Source: UBA11957 sp963603285
GTDB lineage: Bacteria; Bacillota; Clostridia; Lachnospirales; Lachnospiraceae
Reading direction: 5' to 3'
DNA: 64,000 bases
Assembly: GCA_963603285.1 (NCBI GenBank)
Contig: CAVCMG010000002.1
Coordinates: forward strand, 62,001-126,000
Numbering within the stretch: the first letter of the stretch is position 1; each line of letters begins with the position of its first letter. This document shows, one piece after another, positions 36,399 to 45,872 of this stretch. Position numbers and translations under genes: made by a program. The notes below the pieces were generated by a model, which was given only the letters and a program-made list of their open reading frames with translations, searched no databases and was not told where the DNA came from.

Positions 36399-36937
36399 TT
36401 CGCACCTCCTGTCTGTGTCAGTATGGCCTGCAGCTTCTTTCTGGCCCGGAAGATCCGGACATTGACTGTCTTTTTCGTAATTCCCAAAAGATCCGCTATC
36501 TCCCCATCGGAAAGCTCATGCAGATACTTATATTCAAAAACTACGCGATAAATCTCATCCAGTGCAGCGATAGCCTTGCAGATTTCTTCGTATCCCTCCT
36601 GACAGATACACATATCCAGCGCATCCTCTCCCTGCAGATCTGTCCCCTCCTGCAGATTCTCTGCAGGCTCTTCGGTATGTTTTCTCAATATATCCAGCGC
36701 CTTGTTCTTTACGATTGTTGCGAGAAAATTTCGCGTAGATACAGAATCTACCTCCTGTATCCTGTCCATATGCCGGGTCAGGGCCAGAAAGGCTTCCTGC
36801 ACCGCATCCTCTGCCAGCATGGCATCCTTTAACCGTTCGTTAGCAAGATACCATAGAAAATATCTGTACTTATGGTATACCGCTGAGAATTTCTGTTTAT
36901 CCTCGTCGGTATCCAGCATAGCCATATACAGTATCAT
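36395..36937 (-). CDS. ECF-type RNA polymerase sigma factor
   Basis: The 180-residue protein has sigma region 2 (FLWYLANERLKDAMLAEDAV, then FLALTRHMDRIQ) and region 4 (ALDEIYRVVFEYKYLHELSD, then EIADLLGITKKTVNVRIFRA) with little between, typical of group 4 sigma factors. CGGAGGAAAACAC precedes the ATG. The 4-base overlap with the DUF4349 gene suggests coupled expression and possible membrane control. The upstream GTAAC...CGTT arrangement might be an autoregulated promoter, but I could not confirm its spacing. Confidence 0.93.
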   Translation of the reverse strand: MILYMAMLDTDEDKQKFSAVYHKYRYFLWYLANERLKDAMLAEDAVQEAFLALTRHMDRIQEVDSVSTRNFLATIVKNKALDILRKHTEEPAENLQEGTDLQGEDALDMCICQEGYEEICKAIAALDEIYRVVFEYKYLHELSDGEIADLLGITKKTVNVRIFRARKKLQAILTQTGGAK

Positions 36938-37088
36938 GTGTTTTCCTCCGGAGTTATGACTTGTTTGTCCTGTGTTACATCTATAATAACGTAGATTTCT
37001 TTCCCGTTACTACAGCTTTTTTCCATTTTCTGCTGTTTTTTTCTCTTTTTTCTGCTACAATGGCATACCGAAAGGTCAGGTATGTATT

Positions 37089-38036
37089 ATGGAAAATCTT
37101 ATCTTCAGTTTAAACGCCACTGTCCCCATCTTTCTTCTGATGGTCCTCGGCTTTATCTTTCATCAGATTGGATGGATCGATGACGTATTTGCTTCTAAAA
37201 TGAACCGCTTTGTCTTTCTGGTTCCCCTGCCGGTGCTCCTGTTTGGTGATCTGGCTTCCGTGGATTTTTCCCAGATCTGGAATCCGAAATTCATCATTTT
37301 CTGCTTTGTGGCTACGCTGCTCAGCATTATTCTGGTATTTCTGCTTTCCGGTCTGTTAAAGGATAAAAGTCTCCGGGGCGAATTTATCCAGTCCTCCTAC
37401 CGAAGCAGCGCCGCTTTGCTTGGCATCGCCTTTATTGAAAATATCTACGGCAATTCCGGTATGGCACCGCTGATGATCATCGGCAGCGTACCGCTGTACA
37501 ATGTCATCGCTGTCATCGTGCTCTCCGTCTTTACACCGGAAAGCAAAGGAAAGCTGGATAAAACCGTCGCCAGAAAGACCATCCACGGCATCCTTACAAA
37601 CCCGATCCTCATCGGTATCGTGACCGGTCTGCTCTGGTCGATGCTTGGGCTGCCCTATGGCGGTATCTTCAAAAAAACAGTGGAGAATATCTCTCACACT
37701 GCTACACCGCTGGGTCTGATGGCGATGGGAGCTTCCTTTGATATCCACAAGGCTCTGGGCAAGATCCGTCCGTCGCTGTGCGCTGTATTTATCAAACTCA
37801 TCGGTCTGTGCGCGCTGTTTCTGCCCGTTGCTATCCATTTCGGTTTCCAGGAAAGCGAGCTGATCGCCATTCTCATCATGCTTGGCTCCGCCACAACCGT
37901 CAGCTGCTTTGTCATGGCAAAAAATATGGGCCACGAGGGCACATTAAGCTCCAGCGTTATTATGCTGACCACGCTTTTCAGCGCATTTACACTGACGGGA
38001 TGGCTGTATATTTTAAAAACGTTGCAGCTGATCTGA
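37089..38036 (+). CDS. AEC-family transporter
   Basis: The 315-residue protein has ten helices in two halves, each with the family pattern (PIFLLMVLGFIFHQIGWIDD at the start; LMAMGASFDI and LGSATTVSCFVMAKNMGHEG in the second half). The auxin efflux carrier group in bacteria moves small organic acids such as malate. A TACAAT at 37056-37061 may be its -10. It stands alone and ends in a clear terminator; the substrate is unknown. Confidence 0.9.
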   Translation: MENLIFSLNATVPIFLLMVLGFIFHQIGWIDDVFASKMNRFVFLVPLPVLLFGDLASVDFSQIWNPKFIIFCFVATLLSIILVFLLSGLLKDKSLRGEFIQSSYRSSAALLGIAFIENIYGNSGMAPLMIIGSVPLYNVIAVIVLSVFTPESKGKLDKTVARKTIHGILTNPILIGIVTGLLWSMLGLPYGGIFKKTVENISHTATPLGLMAMGASFDIHKALGKIRPSLCAVFIKLIGLCALFLPVAIHFGFQESELIAILIMLGSATTVSCFVMAKNMGHEGTLSSSVIMLTTLFSAFTLTGWLYILKTLQLI

Positions 38037-38062
38037 CAACAGTGGCTACCCTCTGTTACAAT

Positions 38063-38097
38063 CACCGGGATGCATTCCAGCCATCCCGGTTTCTTTG
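38063..38097 (+). terminator. Terminator of the AEC transporter gene
   Basis: ACCGGGATG pairs with CATCCCGGT, followed by TTCTTTG. Confidence 0.8.
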
Positions 38098-38104
38098 TAC
38101 TATA

Positions 38105-38143
38105 GAAAAATGCGCCAGCTGCTGCAAATGGCAGATGACGCAT
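38105..38143 (-). terminator. Terminator of the truncated histidine kinase
   Basis: On the minus strand ATGCG...CGCAT encloses a partly paired stem and is followed by TTTTTC. Confidence 0.6.
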
Positions 38144-38160
38144 GTATATCCATAATTCTT

Positions 38161-39156
38161 CTATTTTCTGGTACATCTGGCGATCGCCGCCATCATCTTC
38201 GGGATTTCCAGAGGCTTGGTGATATGTTCGTTCATACCGGCATTGTGGGATGCCTCGATGTCCTCCGCAAAGGCGTTGGCTGTCATGGCTATGATCGGGA
38301 TTGTTTTTGCATCGGGTCTGTCCAGCATGCGGATCTTTCCGGTGGCCTCGTAACCGTTCATGACCGGCATCATCACATCCATCAGGATCACTTCAAAATC
38401 GCCCGGTGCACTGTCTGAAAAGACCTGCACGGCCTCCTGACCATTGTACGCCTTTGTCACCACAGCGCCTGCATCTGTCAGAAACGTCTCGGCGATCTCC
38501 ATATTCAGCTCATTGTCCTCAACCAGCAGGATCCTTGTACCGGAAATATCGTCCGGTACTTCCCCGGCACTGTCCCCGGCTATATCCTCCTCACGGGCAA
38601 TTGCAAAAGGAAGAACGACAGTAAACGTAGAACCTTCCCCGACCGTACTCTCCACGGAAGCAGAACCGTCCATCTTTTCCACCAGCTGTTTTACAATGGA
38701 CATACCGAGACCGGTTCCCTCGTAGCCGCTGCTAATCTCCTCGTGTTCTCTCGTGAAAGGTTCAAAAATATGCCGGACAAATTCTTCGCTCATGCCGATA
38801 CCCATATCCGAAATGACCACGGTATACTCCACCCGGCCAGGCTCCGGCTCCCGGGCCGTTGCCTTACAGAAGATCCTGCCGCCTTTTTTATTGTATTTGA
38901 TCGCATTGCTTAAAATATTGATAAAGATCTGGCGCACATGCAGCGGACTTCCCCAGACATAGGGCCGGATAAAGCTGCCCTCGCAGTGTTCGTAATCCAG
39001 AGAAACGCCGTACTCCACCGCACGCATGCGGATGATCGTAAGGATATCCTCTGCCAGTGCACGCACATCAAACGCTTCCCACACCAGCGTAACGTTCGGT
39101 TCTTCCAGCTTGCTCAGCTGGAGTACATCGTTGATCAGGGAAAGCAGATAACGTAT
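38161..39156 (-). pseudogene. Hybrid histidine kinase, C-terminal fragment (sensor and His-box missing)
   Basis: The readable part begins in the dimerisation helix (RYLLSLINDVLQLSK) and continues through a HATPase domain (HVRQIFINILSNAIKYN; GIGMSEEFVRHIF; GTGLGMSIVKQL) to a receiver domain with LLVEDN, phosphoacceptor ILMDVMMP and TKP. The conserved His-box and all sensory parts are absent. The reading frame runs directly into the TAA stop of the flavin reductase gene: codon CGT at 39153-39151 is preceded by ATA and then that stop. Hence the 5' end was lost by a deletion, a fusion of distant DNA, or an assembly join. No start codon or ribosome site exists at the junction. Confidence 0.85.
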
Positions 39157-39657
39157 TTATTCATTCACATAGCATCCGACAATCTCACCGATGTACATCG
39201 TATGGTAATCACCATCACCGTACCATTTCTCCCGTACCTCTTCGGACATACTTTCCAGCGGAATATCTGCCTGATACATCTTTTTACAGATCAGGACGCA
39301 TTTACTCTGGGCGAATGTGGGCTGGCCCTCTACTTCCTCTACGGTAAAACCGACCTCTGCGATCTTGTCCCGGTCACGGCCGGATACGGAGCCCAGTACA
39401 CCAAGCTCCTTTTTATAACCGTCAAACAGGCTGATCGTAAAGTAATCCTGCGCATCGACAAATTCCTTGGTGTAGCGGCTCTGACGGATATAAGCCGTCA
39501 CCGTCTCCTTACCCCAGAGCACGCCCATGGCGCCCCAGCTGGCCGTCATCGTATTGACCTTACCCTCCGGATTTTTTGCGGAGATCAGCATCCAGTTTTT
39601 GCCGATCTCTGTGAATACATTCTGCTGTAATTCATGTACATCTTTTTTTGTAAACAT
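39157..39657 (-). CDS. Flavin reductase-like FMN-binding protein
   Basis: The 166-residue protein has a split-barrel flavin reductase fold with GKVNTMTASWGAMGVLWGK as the FMN-binding start and SRYTKEFVDAQDYFTISLF. It probably carries FMN and passes electrons from NAD(P)H or a partner; the partner is not evident. ACAGGAGGAAACTTACA precedes the ATG. Its stop codon is the point where the truncated kinase begins. Confidence 0.88.
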   Translation of the reverse strand: MFTKKDVHELQQNVFTEIGKNWMLISAKNPEGKVNTMTASWGAMGVLWGKETVTAYIRQSRYTKEFVDAQDYFTISLFDGYKKELGVLGSVSGRDRDKIAEVGFTVEEVEGQPTFAQSKCVLICKKMYQADIPLESMSEEVREKWYGDGDYHTMYIGEIVGCYVNE

Positions 39658-39722
39658 TGTAAGTTTCCTCCTGTTGTCTGTTATGATTTATGCCTGTATA
39701 CATATACGGCTGGTCTCCACGA

Positions 39723-41150
39723 TTATTTCCCGGCTGCTTTGAGATCCGGACAGACACCGCAACTGTTTTTACCGGAATGCTTAATCTCATACAGCGCATG
39801 ATCTGCGCATTGGTACAAATCCATATAGGATTTGCCACAGTCCGGCGAAAGTGCTATGCCGATACTGACACTCAGACGCTCCGGATAGCCCGGAAACGCA
39901 TGGGTATTGAACTCCCGGCCAAGTGCAACTGCTCTTTCCCTCGCCACTTCGATGTCCTCAATGCCCTGCATCAGCACCACAAACTCATCGCCACCGATCC
40001 GGCCTACGATATCGTTCTCCCGGAAATAATTCTGCAAAAGCTTGCCAAACTCTTTTAGCACACTGTCACCCACAGCATGGCCATAGGTATCGTTGATATG
40101 TTTAAAATTATCCACATCTATAATGAGGAAAGCATGGCGGCCTTTGTCCACCGGATTGCGAAAAAGCTGGTTGATCTTTTCTTCGGTATTCTTTTTATTG
40201 TAAGCCCCGGTCAGCGCATCGGTCTGGGCGGCACGCTTTAACTGCATATTGCGATGGGTCACAAAGACACCGATATAGAGTAACATCACGCAGACCATGG
40301 CCATAAGGCCAATGCTCAGATTGACCTCATAATTTTCAATGAAGCTGTAAGACTCCTGTGCTGTCTCCTCCGGCAATACATAGCAGATCATCCAGTTATT
40401 GATCCCCAGCGGTGCATACGCCATATACTGTCTGGCCTTCTCATCCTCCGGATTCTGCATCAGAATGATACCCCGGTGATGGTTGGAAAAATCCTTTCGC
40501 ACCTTCTCCAGAGAATCATTACCGGTCATCACCTTTTCGCTGTAGTAGTCAAAGAAATTGTCACCGTATGTCAGCTTCCTGTAAGCACCTGTATCATCAA
40601 AAGCTACGATTTCCCCGGCCTCATTGACAATCAGACTGTATCCCTCACCATCAAACAGATCATTTAACAGCATGTGACTGATCGATGTTACATCATAGGA
40701 GCCTGCCAGCACACCGATCACGCGGCTGTCCTTTCGTACCGGCACAGCCAGCACGATACGGATATTCTGATCCACGCTGCTCTCCAGCGGTTCAGAAAGC
40801 GCCCGTTCTCCGGAAAGAGCTTTCTGAAAATAGTCGCGATAACCGACATTTTTCTGTGTACCATCGTTATAATGCGCTGTACCGTCCGGCTCCATCAGAG
40901 CCACCCGCTCAATATCCGCATGGTCACTCAATGAAGCGATCGTCTGCATACTCTCTTCTGTGATCAGCTTTTCCTGCGCCGCCACATCTTCAGCGACGCT
41001 GCTCAGATATTCATAATGAATATCCAGAAGCGAACGCATATGCTCACACTGCTTGGATACATGCTTCTTGAGCGTCTGCCGCGTATACTGGTCTACAGAG
41101 TTGCTCATACCTTTAAAGAAAAAGAGCAGTCCGGCAGCTGCTGCCACCAC
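39723..41150 (-). CDS. Membrane diguanylate cyclase with dCache-like sensor (N-terminus uncertain)
   Basis: An extracellular sensory part (about 40-280, VALMEPDGTAHYNDGTQKNV typical of dCache/PAS-like folds) is followed by a membrane helix (LSIGLMAMVCVMLLYIGVFV) and a GGDEF domain with DALTGAYNKKNTEEKI, DVDNFKHINDTYGH and an intact active site GRIGGDEFVVL. It should make c-di-GMP from GTP. The listed start is a GTG that would leave only part of the first membrane helix. An ATG at 41191-41189, out of frame by one base, would give MARIRRYLLPFLVFVVAAAAG if a single missing base were restored. So the start is probably frameshifted. Confidence 0.88.
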   Translation of the reverse strand: MVAAAAGLLFFFKGMSNSVDQYTRQTLKKHVSKQCEHMRSLLDIHYEYLSSVAEDVAAQEKLITEESMQTIASLSDHADIERVALMEPDGTAHYNDGTQKNVGYRDYFQKALSGERALSEPLESSVDQNIRIVLAVPVRKDSRVIGVLAGSYDVTSISHMLLNDLFDGEGYSLIVNEAGEIVAFDDTGAYRKLTYGDNFFDYYSEKVMTGNDSLEKVRKDFSNHHRGIILMQNPEDEKARQYMAYAPLGINNWMICYVLPEETAQESYSFIENYEVNLSIGLMAMVCVMLLYIGVFVTHRNMQLKRAAQTDALTGAYNKKNTEEKINQLFRNPVDKGRHAFLIIDVDNFKHINDTYGHAVGDSVLKEFGKLLQNYFRENDIVGRIGGDEFVVLMQGIEDIEVARERAVALGREFNTHAFPGYPERLSVSIGIALSPDCGKSYMDLYQCADHALYEIKHSGKNSCGVCPDLKAAGK

Positions 41151-41369
41151 AAATACCAGAAACGGGAGCAGATATCGCCGGATCTAGCCATCCTTTTTTC
41201 TGTGTATATGTTGATTTTTGATAGTTTTATCCCCCCAGAACATCATATTTTATCTATTATACCATATTTTATCTTCTGTCTTCCTCTATTTTTTATGTCT
41301 TTTGTACATTTCTTTATACAATACGACATTGTGTCTGTCACACTTTGCCCTGCCCATTTTGCAAAATCT

Positions 41370-41660
41370 CTACGTCTTTTCCCGCAGTCCGGCCAGAAAT
41401 AATTCATAAAAATCATCCTGTCCATCCAGCTTCGGGGAATTCTCGCCGCCGCCATTGGTACTGCGTTTCATGGCCGCATGAAACTCCTCCCCGGCGCAAA
41501 TGACCTCCATCGGATAAAGCTCGTAGCCCGCCGCCCTGGCGATCTGGCAGAACTCCTGCAAAGGATTGGCTGCTGCAGCGCTGTCCAGAAGCTGCTTTTT
41601 CAGAACTGGATCTCTGTATGCCTGATGCTGCAGCGCGTCCAGCTGTTCTACTGTTGTCAT
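41370..41660 (-). CDS. Nif11-like small protein
   Basis: The 96-residue product starts MTTVEQLDALQHQAYRDPVL, a Nif11-like N-terminal helix pair (LKKQLLDSAAAANPLQEFCQ; ARAAGYELYPMEVI). It ends in a loop GGGENSPKLDGQDDFYELF after a glycine run. ACAGGAGGAAGAAGCC fixes this start, not an ATG 75 codons upstream. Nif11-type leaders occur on precursors of modified peptides, but no lanthipeptide, radical SAM or protease gene is adjacent. It could therefore be a stand-alone family member of unknown role. Confidence 0.75.
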   Translation of the reverse strand: MTTVEQLDALQHQAYRDPVLKKQLLDSAAAANPLQEFCQIARAAGYELYPMEVICAGEEFHAAMKRSTNGGGENSPKLDGQDDFYELFLAGLREKT

Positions 41661-41823
41661 GGCTTCTTCCTCCTGTATAGCATTGTTCTGTAAAGAGCAA
41701 TATATAGTTGTATTATACCACGCTTTCTTTTCCGACGATGCAAAAAGTTCCCATCCTGACACTTTCTGATACCATTTGTCACGCAAACCTGCTCTACCGT
41801 CCCTTCTTTTGATATGCACAGCG

Positions 41824-41867
41824 GAAAAACTCCCGGAAATTGTCTGTACAGGACCTTTTCCGGGAGT
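41824..41867 (-). terminator. Terminator of the UroD-BCCT-MFS operon
   Basis: On the minus strand ACTCCCGGAAAA pairs with TTTCCGGGAGT and is followed by TTTTTCC, about 40 bases after the MFS stop. Confidence 0.85.
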
Positions 41868-41904
41868 ACGATATTCAACAGTCACATTGCCTGTAACACC
41901 ATTT

Positions 41905-43095
41905 TCAGGCTTTTTTCTTATCTGTCAGAGACAGGATCAGTTCGATTACGCCCATAACCGCAAAAATCACAGCCGGGATGATCCAGGTCTTTGTATAGCT
42001 GTCCGTATGCATGATCTTCAGCAGCAGGGATGCAAAATATGTACTGCAGAAGGTACCGATGCCATAGACAGCCGTAGTGATCGCTGTCGCATCCTCAGTA
42101 CGGGATGCCGGTACGATGGCAAAGCCATGGGCATAGGCGAAGGAAAAAGCAATCTTATAGCAACAGCCACACACTGTAGCGATCACAACAGCGGCAAATC
42201 TGGACGGTGCAAATACCAGCCATACCAGCGTTACAGCTGCCAGCAAATAGGTTACGGTAATCGTATTTCTCTTTAATTTCTTATAGATGAAGCCAAAACC
42301 AAAGCAAAGCAGGAAGCCGACCAGCTGTTTTACAGAAGTTGCCATACCGGAAAAGCTGGAATCACCCAGACCATTTTCTGCGATATATACCGCTACATAA
42401 TACAGTACGGTTGCGCCAAACAGCAGGTTTGCCAGGAACCAGAAGATCTGCAGCTGCCAGAAGCTGGCACCCATCTTTTCTTTAGCGGCTCCTTTTCCTT
42501 CATTCTTTGCCGTCTCAGCCGCCGGACGGATGCTCGGTACAAAGAGAACCAGAAAGATCATCATCGGTACAGCCAGCCAGTACAGGTTAAAGACATGTTT
42601 CCAGTTGCCGCCGACAGCCAGTATACCGGCAAAATAGCTGTAGGCAATACCGACAAAACTCATCGTCGCATTGTAATACCCGGTGATTTTCGCTCTCTGA
42701 TCCGCATCCTCATAGATATCAGCGATCATGGATACAGCCACAACCTGCACGATACCGGAACCGATACCAACCAGCGTACGCATAAAGCACATATACCAGA
42801 TATTGTCTACCAGTACGCCACAGATCGAACCTACGGCAAAAAACAGACCGCCAAGAACGATAACAACCTTTTTATCCAGCTTGCGGCAGAGTACCGTAGC
42901 CAATAACGAAGTAACTACAATAATCAGAGCCGGTCCGGAAACCACATAGTTTACCGCATTCATCTGGTCACCATACGCTGTGTACAGATCTGAAATTACC
43001 GGAATGATAACCAGATCCGCCATAACAGCCAGATTGGTGAGCATCAGTGCGATCAGGCACAGTACCCGTTTGGTTTTTGTCATTTCAAGCTTCAT
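41905..43095 (-). CDS. MFS transporter
   Basis: The 396-residue, 12-helix protein has a first helix containing LMLTNLAVMADLVIIPVISD and an MFS-like loop after helix 2 (CRKLDKKVVIVLGG). The central cytoplasmic loop is acidic/basic (AAETAKNEGKGAAKEKMG). It is the last gene of a three-gene operon with a BCCT carrier and a UroD-like methyltransferase, 10 bases after the BCCT stop, so it may export or import a demethylated product or a related compound. GTAAGGAGAGAGAT precedes the ATG. Confidence 0.87.
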   Translation of the reverse strand: MKLEMTKTKRVLCLIALMLTNLAVMADLVIIPVISDLYTAYGDQMNAVNYVVSGPALIIVVTSLLATVLCRKLDKKVVIVLGGLFFAVGSICGVLVDNIWYMCFMRTLVGIGSGIVQVVAVSMIADIYEDADQRAKITGYYNATMSFVGIAYSYFAGILAVGGNWKHVFNLYWLAVPMMIFLVLFVPSIRPAAETAKNEGKGAAKEKMGASFWQLQIFWFLANLLFGATVLYYVAVYIAENGLGDSSFSGMATSVKQLVGFLLCFGFGFIYKKLKRNTITVTYLLAAVTLVWLVFAPSRFAAVVIATVCGCCYKIAFSFAYAHGFAIVPASRTEDATAITTAVYGIGTFCSTYFASLLLKIMHTDSYTKTWIIPAVIFAVMGVIELILSLTDKKKA

Positions 43096-43105
43096 ATCTC
43101 TCTCC

Positions 43106-44707
43106 TTACTCGTCCTCTTTTACCGGAAGACGTTCGGTTTTATACGGTTTTCCCTGTGCATCGTAATCTTCCTTATGCACATCGTATTTCTGCGGATTCT
43201 TCATAATGCGTATCCAGGCGGCGGCAAAAGCGATCATCAGGAACGCAGAAGGAAAGCCGCCGATATCGGCCAGCATCTTCATTCCGTCGATGCCATACGC
43301 CGACAGCATGATGATGCACAGCGCACCGATCGACACACCCCAGAATACCTTCATACCTACAGATGCTTCCTGATTATCCTCTTCTATTCCCTCCGTACAC
43401 AGTGCCGCCATGGCGTTTGTGTTGGAGTCCGCCGAGGTTACATACGAAATAAAGCCGGTAAATATAAAGACCGGTATGATCACCCCCGCCAGAGGCAGAC
43501 ATTTTAACAGGGTATAGGCGGCAGATGCTGTATTTCCGTTCGTAATCGCATCATACAGCCCGTGTCCTGTCAGCTCATAATATATGGAAGAACCGGAAAA
43601 CAGAGACATCCATAATACGCTGAACAGGCTCGGAATGATAAAGATGATATTCAGTGTATCCTTAACGGTATAGCCTCTGGAAATCCTTCCCAGAAATACA
43701 GCCGACATCGGCGTCCATGCAAAAGCGATCAACCAGTAAAACTGTGTCCACCATCTCGACCAGCCATCCCCATCCGCTGCGGAGGTCTGCAGGCTCAGCT
43801 TAAAGAAATGCGTCAGATAGCCGCCAAAGCTCTCGCTCCCCAGATTCAGGATATAGGCTGTCGGGCCAAATATCAGGATAAACATGCCCAGTGCAAAGTA
43901 AAACCAGGCGTTCAGGTTGGAAAAGAAGGTAATACCCTTTTTCAGTCCGCTCGATGCTGACAGGGTAAAGGTCACAATCAGCAGTACAGCACAGATGATC
44001 CATGCCGTTTTAGAATTTGCCACTCTTCCGCCGGTGGCCTGCACTACACCTTCCACCAATAACAGAATGCCGCTTCCCAGTGTCGCTGCCAGTCCCGTAG
44101 CGATACTGAATACACAGAGCATATCGATCCAGGAGCCATATTTTTCTGCCCTTTTATCCCCGACCAGCGGGATCAGCATCGAACCTACGGAAAATTTCTT
44201 TTTCATATTGTAGAAAACAAAAGCAAACAGGATCGCTGCCAGTGCATAGATCGCCATCAGCGAAAATGTCCATTCCAGCATAATGTTTTCCATCGCCCAG
44301 TGGACAGCCTCCGTAGACATGGCTCCTGCAACCACACTTGCCGACGGCTTGTGCAGATGTATCACCGGTTCGGCGCACGCCCAGAGCATCAGTCCGGCAC
44401 CCATGATCGTACATAAAACGATCCATACATAGCTTTTGTAGGAAATCATCGGCCGTGCCTTTGCGCCGCCAAAGCGGATATTTTTGATCGGTGTTACATA
44501 GCAGATCACAACAATCGCCGTAGCTGCCAGCGTGATCCCGTTAAACATCCAGGCAAAGCTGTTTAAAATCCAGTCCACAACAGCCGTTACAGTCTGTACA
44601 AACAGATCGTACTTCCAGAGGTTTAAAACCACCATAACGGCAATAACCAGCCACGGCGGCAGGATCACCTGCCAGCGGATCTTTCTTTTCTGTTTCGTAC
44701 AAACCAC
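43106..44707 (-). CDS. BCCT-family betaine/carnitine/choline-type transporter
   Basis: The 533-residue, 12-helix protein has the BCCT signature around GWSRWWTQFYWLIAFAWTPM and FLGRISRGYTVKDTLN. The family carries trimethylated ammonium compounds such as glycine betaine, choline and carnitine, by Na+ or H+ symport or by exchange. The first in-frame start is a GTG three codons after a stop, with a modest AAAGAGG ahead. It follows the UroD-like gene by 70 bases. The combination suggests uptake of a methylated quaternary amine for demethylation. Confidence 0.93.
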   Translation of the reverse strand: MVCTKQKRKIRWQVILPPWLVIAVMVVLNLWKYDLFVQTVTAVVDWILNSFAWMFNGITLAATAIVVICYVTPIKNIRFGGAKARPMISYKSYVWIVLCTIMGAGLMLWACAEPVIHLHKPSASVVAGAMSTEAVHWAMENIMLEWTFSLMAIYALAAILFAFVFYNMKKKFSVGSMLIPLVGDKRAEKYGSWIDMLCVFSIATGLAATLGSGILLLVEGVVQATGGRVANSKTAWIICAVLLIVTFTLSASSGLKKGITFFSNLNAWFYFALGMFILIFGPTAYILNLGSESFGGYLTHFFKLSLQTSAADGDGWSRWWTQFYWLIAFAWTPMSAVFLGRISRGYTVKDTLNIIFIIPSLFSVLWMSLFSGSSIYYELTGHGLYDAITNGNTASAAYTLLKCLPLAGVIIPVFIFTGFISYVTSADSNTNAMAALCTEGIEEDNQEASVGMKVFWGVSIGALCIIMLSAYGIDGMKMLADIGGFPSAFLMIAFAAAWIRIMKNPQKYDVHKEDYDAQGKPYKTERLPVKEDE

Positions 44708-44777
44708 CTCTTTCCCTTATTTCGGACCGTTTTCCTTGCTTCCTGTTACAGGCTTTATCCGTATATCTGTTTTTTAC

Positions 44778-45872
44778 TTACTGTACTTCTGCATATTTTT
44801 CTCTGGAATACCGGTATACCTCGTCTGTGAACGCACGGTTCAGAAGCGGTGCATAATAGTTATCCATCATAATCGGATAGCCAAAGCCGATACAGGTATC
44901 CACAAACTCTCTGGCTTTTTTCACATGCTCTTCCACCGGTGCGTTGATATTTTCCGGTGCAATAGCCGGCGGATAATGGAACAGGATCTTATCGCCGTAC
45001 TGCGGTACCAGCTTTTCAAAATCAAGGATCGGCTGGCATTCCAGCATCTCAAATCCGGCGTCGATATAGACCTGGATCAGCGGATCTACCTTGCCACAAC
45101 TGTGGCATTCGGTACGCAGCCCCTTACTTTTCGCATAATCTGTCACTTTTTTCATATACGGTACAACCATCTCATACAGCGTATCCGGGGAGAAAAAGAT
45201 ACCTCTCTGGTGTCCCCAGTCATCGTGCAGACATACCGCACCGATCCGGCTGCCAAAGACCTCAATAAACTTGTTGATCAACATAATATACAGATCTGCC
45301 AGCTTATCAAACAGATCCTTCACCGCATCCTGCTGCTCTTCGTCGATCATGGCAACAGCCGCATTTTCAAAATCCATAAAGGAGATCAGCCGCTCATAAT
45401 ATCCGGTACAGATAACAACCTCCCAGAGATCCTTTTCGCGCAGAAGCTTTTCATTATTTTTCAGCGCACCGTCCCAGTCCCAGCTGTCGATGACTTCCTT
45501 TGTCGGGAATTTTACCTTATCATACCACTCGTTGGCGTCATCCAGAAGCGGCTTGCCCGGACGAACCGTAGAGCCACCAACCTGCGGCACATATTCCCAG
45601 TCAATACCGAACATGTCCAGACCACCCAGCTCTTCCGGCGGCAGCTTGCAGTCCGATACATTACCCTTGGCCGGATTATCCGGCACACAGCGCGGGAACA
45701 GATAGCCGATATCAAAAGTAGACGGCAGCCACACCGGCTTTTTGGTATCCAGCGCCAGCAACATATTCTCCTTCGGGGTGATCGGTGTGTCAAGCTCTGT
45801 CAGCTCACAGCCAAACATCCATCTGGTCTTATCCTTCAGTAACTCTTCTTCATGAAATTCATATTTTGCCAT
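44778..45872 (-). CDS. UroD-family corrinoid methyltransferase-like protein
   Basis: The 364-residue protein has the uroporphyrinogen decarboxylase fold used by MtaA/MtbA/MtvB-type methyltransferases. It has CHSCGKVD at 256-263 with candidate zinc ligands His257 and Cys259, and Cys279 in MLECQP. The decarboxylase's own active-site aspartates are not evident. Paired with a BCCT carrier, it may transfer a methyl group to or from a corrinoid protein, but no corrinoid protein or reactivase is nearby. GGGAGGCTGTATT precedes the ATG. Not a haem gene: no other haem gene is near. Confidence 0.85.
   Translation of the reverse strand: MAKYEFHEEELLKDKTRWMFGCELTELDTPITPKENMLLALDTKKPVWLPSTFDIGYLFPRCVPDNPAKGNVSDCKLPPEELGGLDMFGIDWEYVPQVGGSTVRPGKPLLDDANEWYDKVKFPTKEVIDSWDWDGALKNNEKLLREKDLWEVVICTGYYERLISFMDFENAAVAMIDEEQQDAVKDLFDKLADLYIMLINKFIEVFGSRIGAVCLHDDWGHQRGIFFSPDTLYEMVVPYMKKVTDYAKSKGLRTECHSCGKVDPLIQVYIDAGFEMLECQPILDFEKLVPQYGDKILFHYPPAIAPENINAPVEEHVKKAREFVDTCIGFGYPIMMDNYYAPLLNRAFTDEVYRYSREKYAEVQ

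Noticed and set aside
44532..45842. 436-codon open frame on the plus strand
   Set aside because: It lies antisense to the BCCT and UroD-like genes, which have clear family motifs; it has no ribosome binding site or recognisable domain.
44778..45872. Haem biosynthesis uroporphyrinogen decarboxylase
   Set aside because: The methyltransferase-like CHSCG motif and the BCCT/MFS context point to the corrinoid methyltransferase branch, and no haem genes are near.
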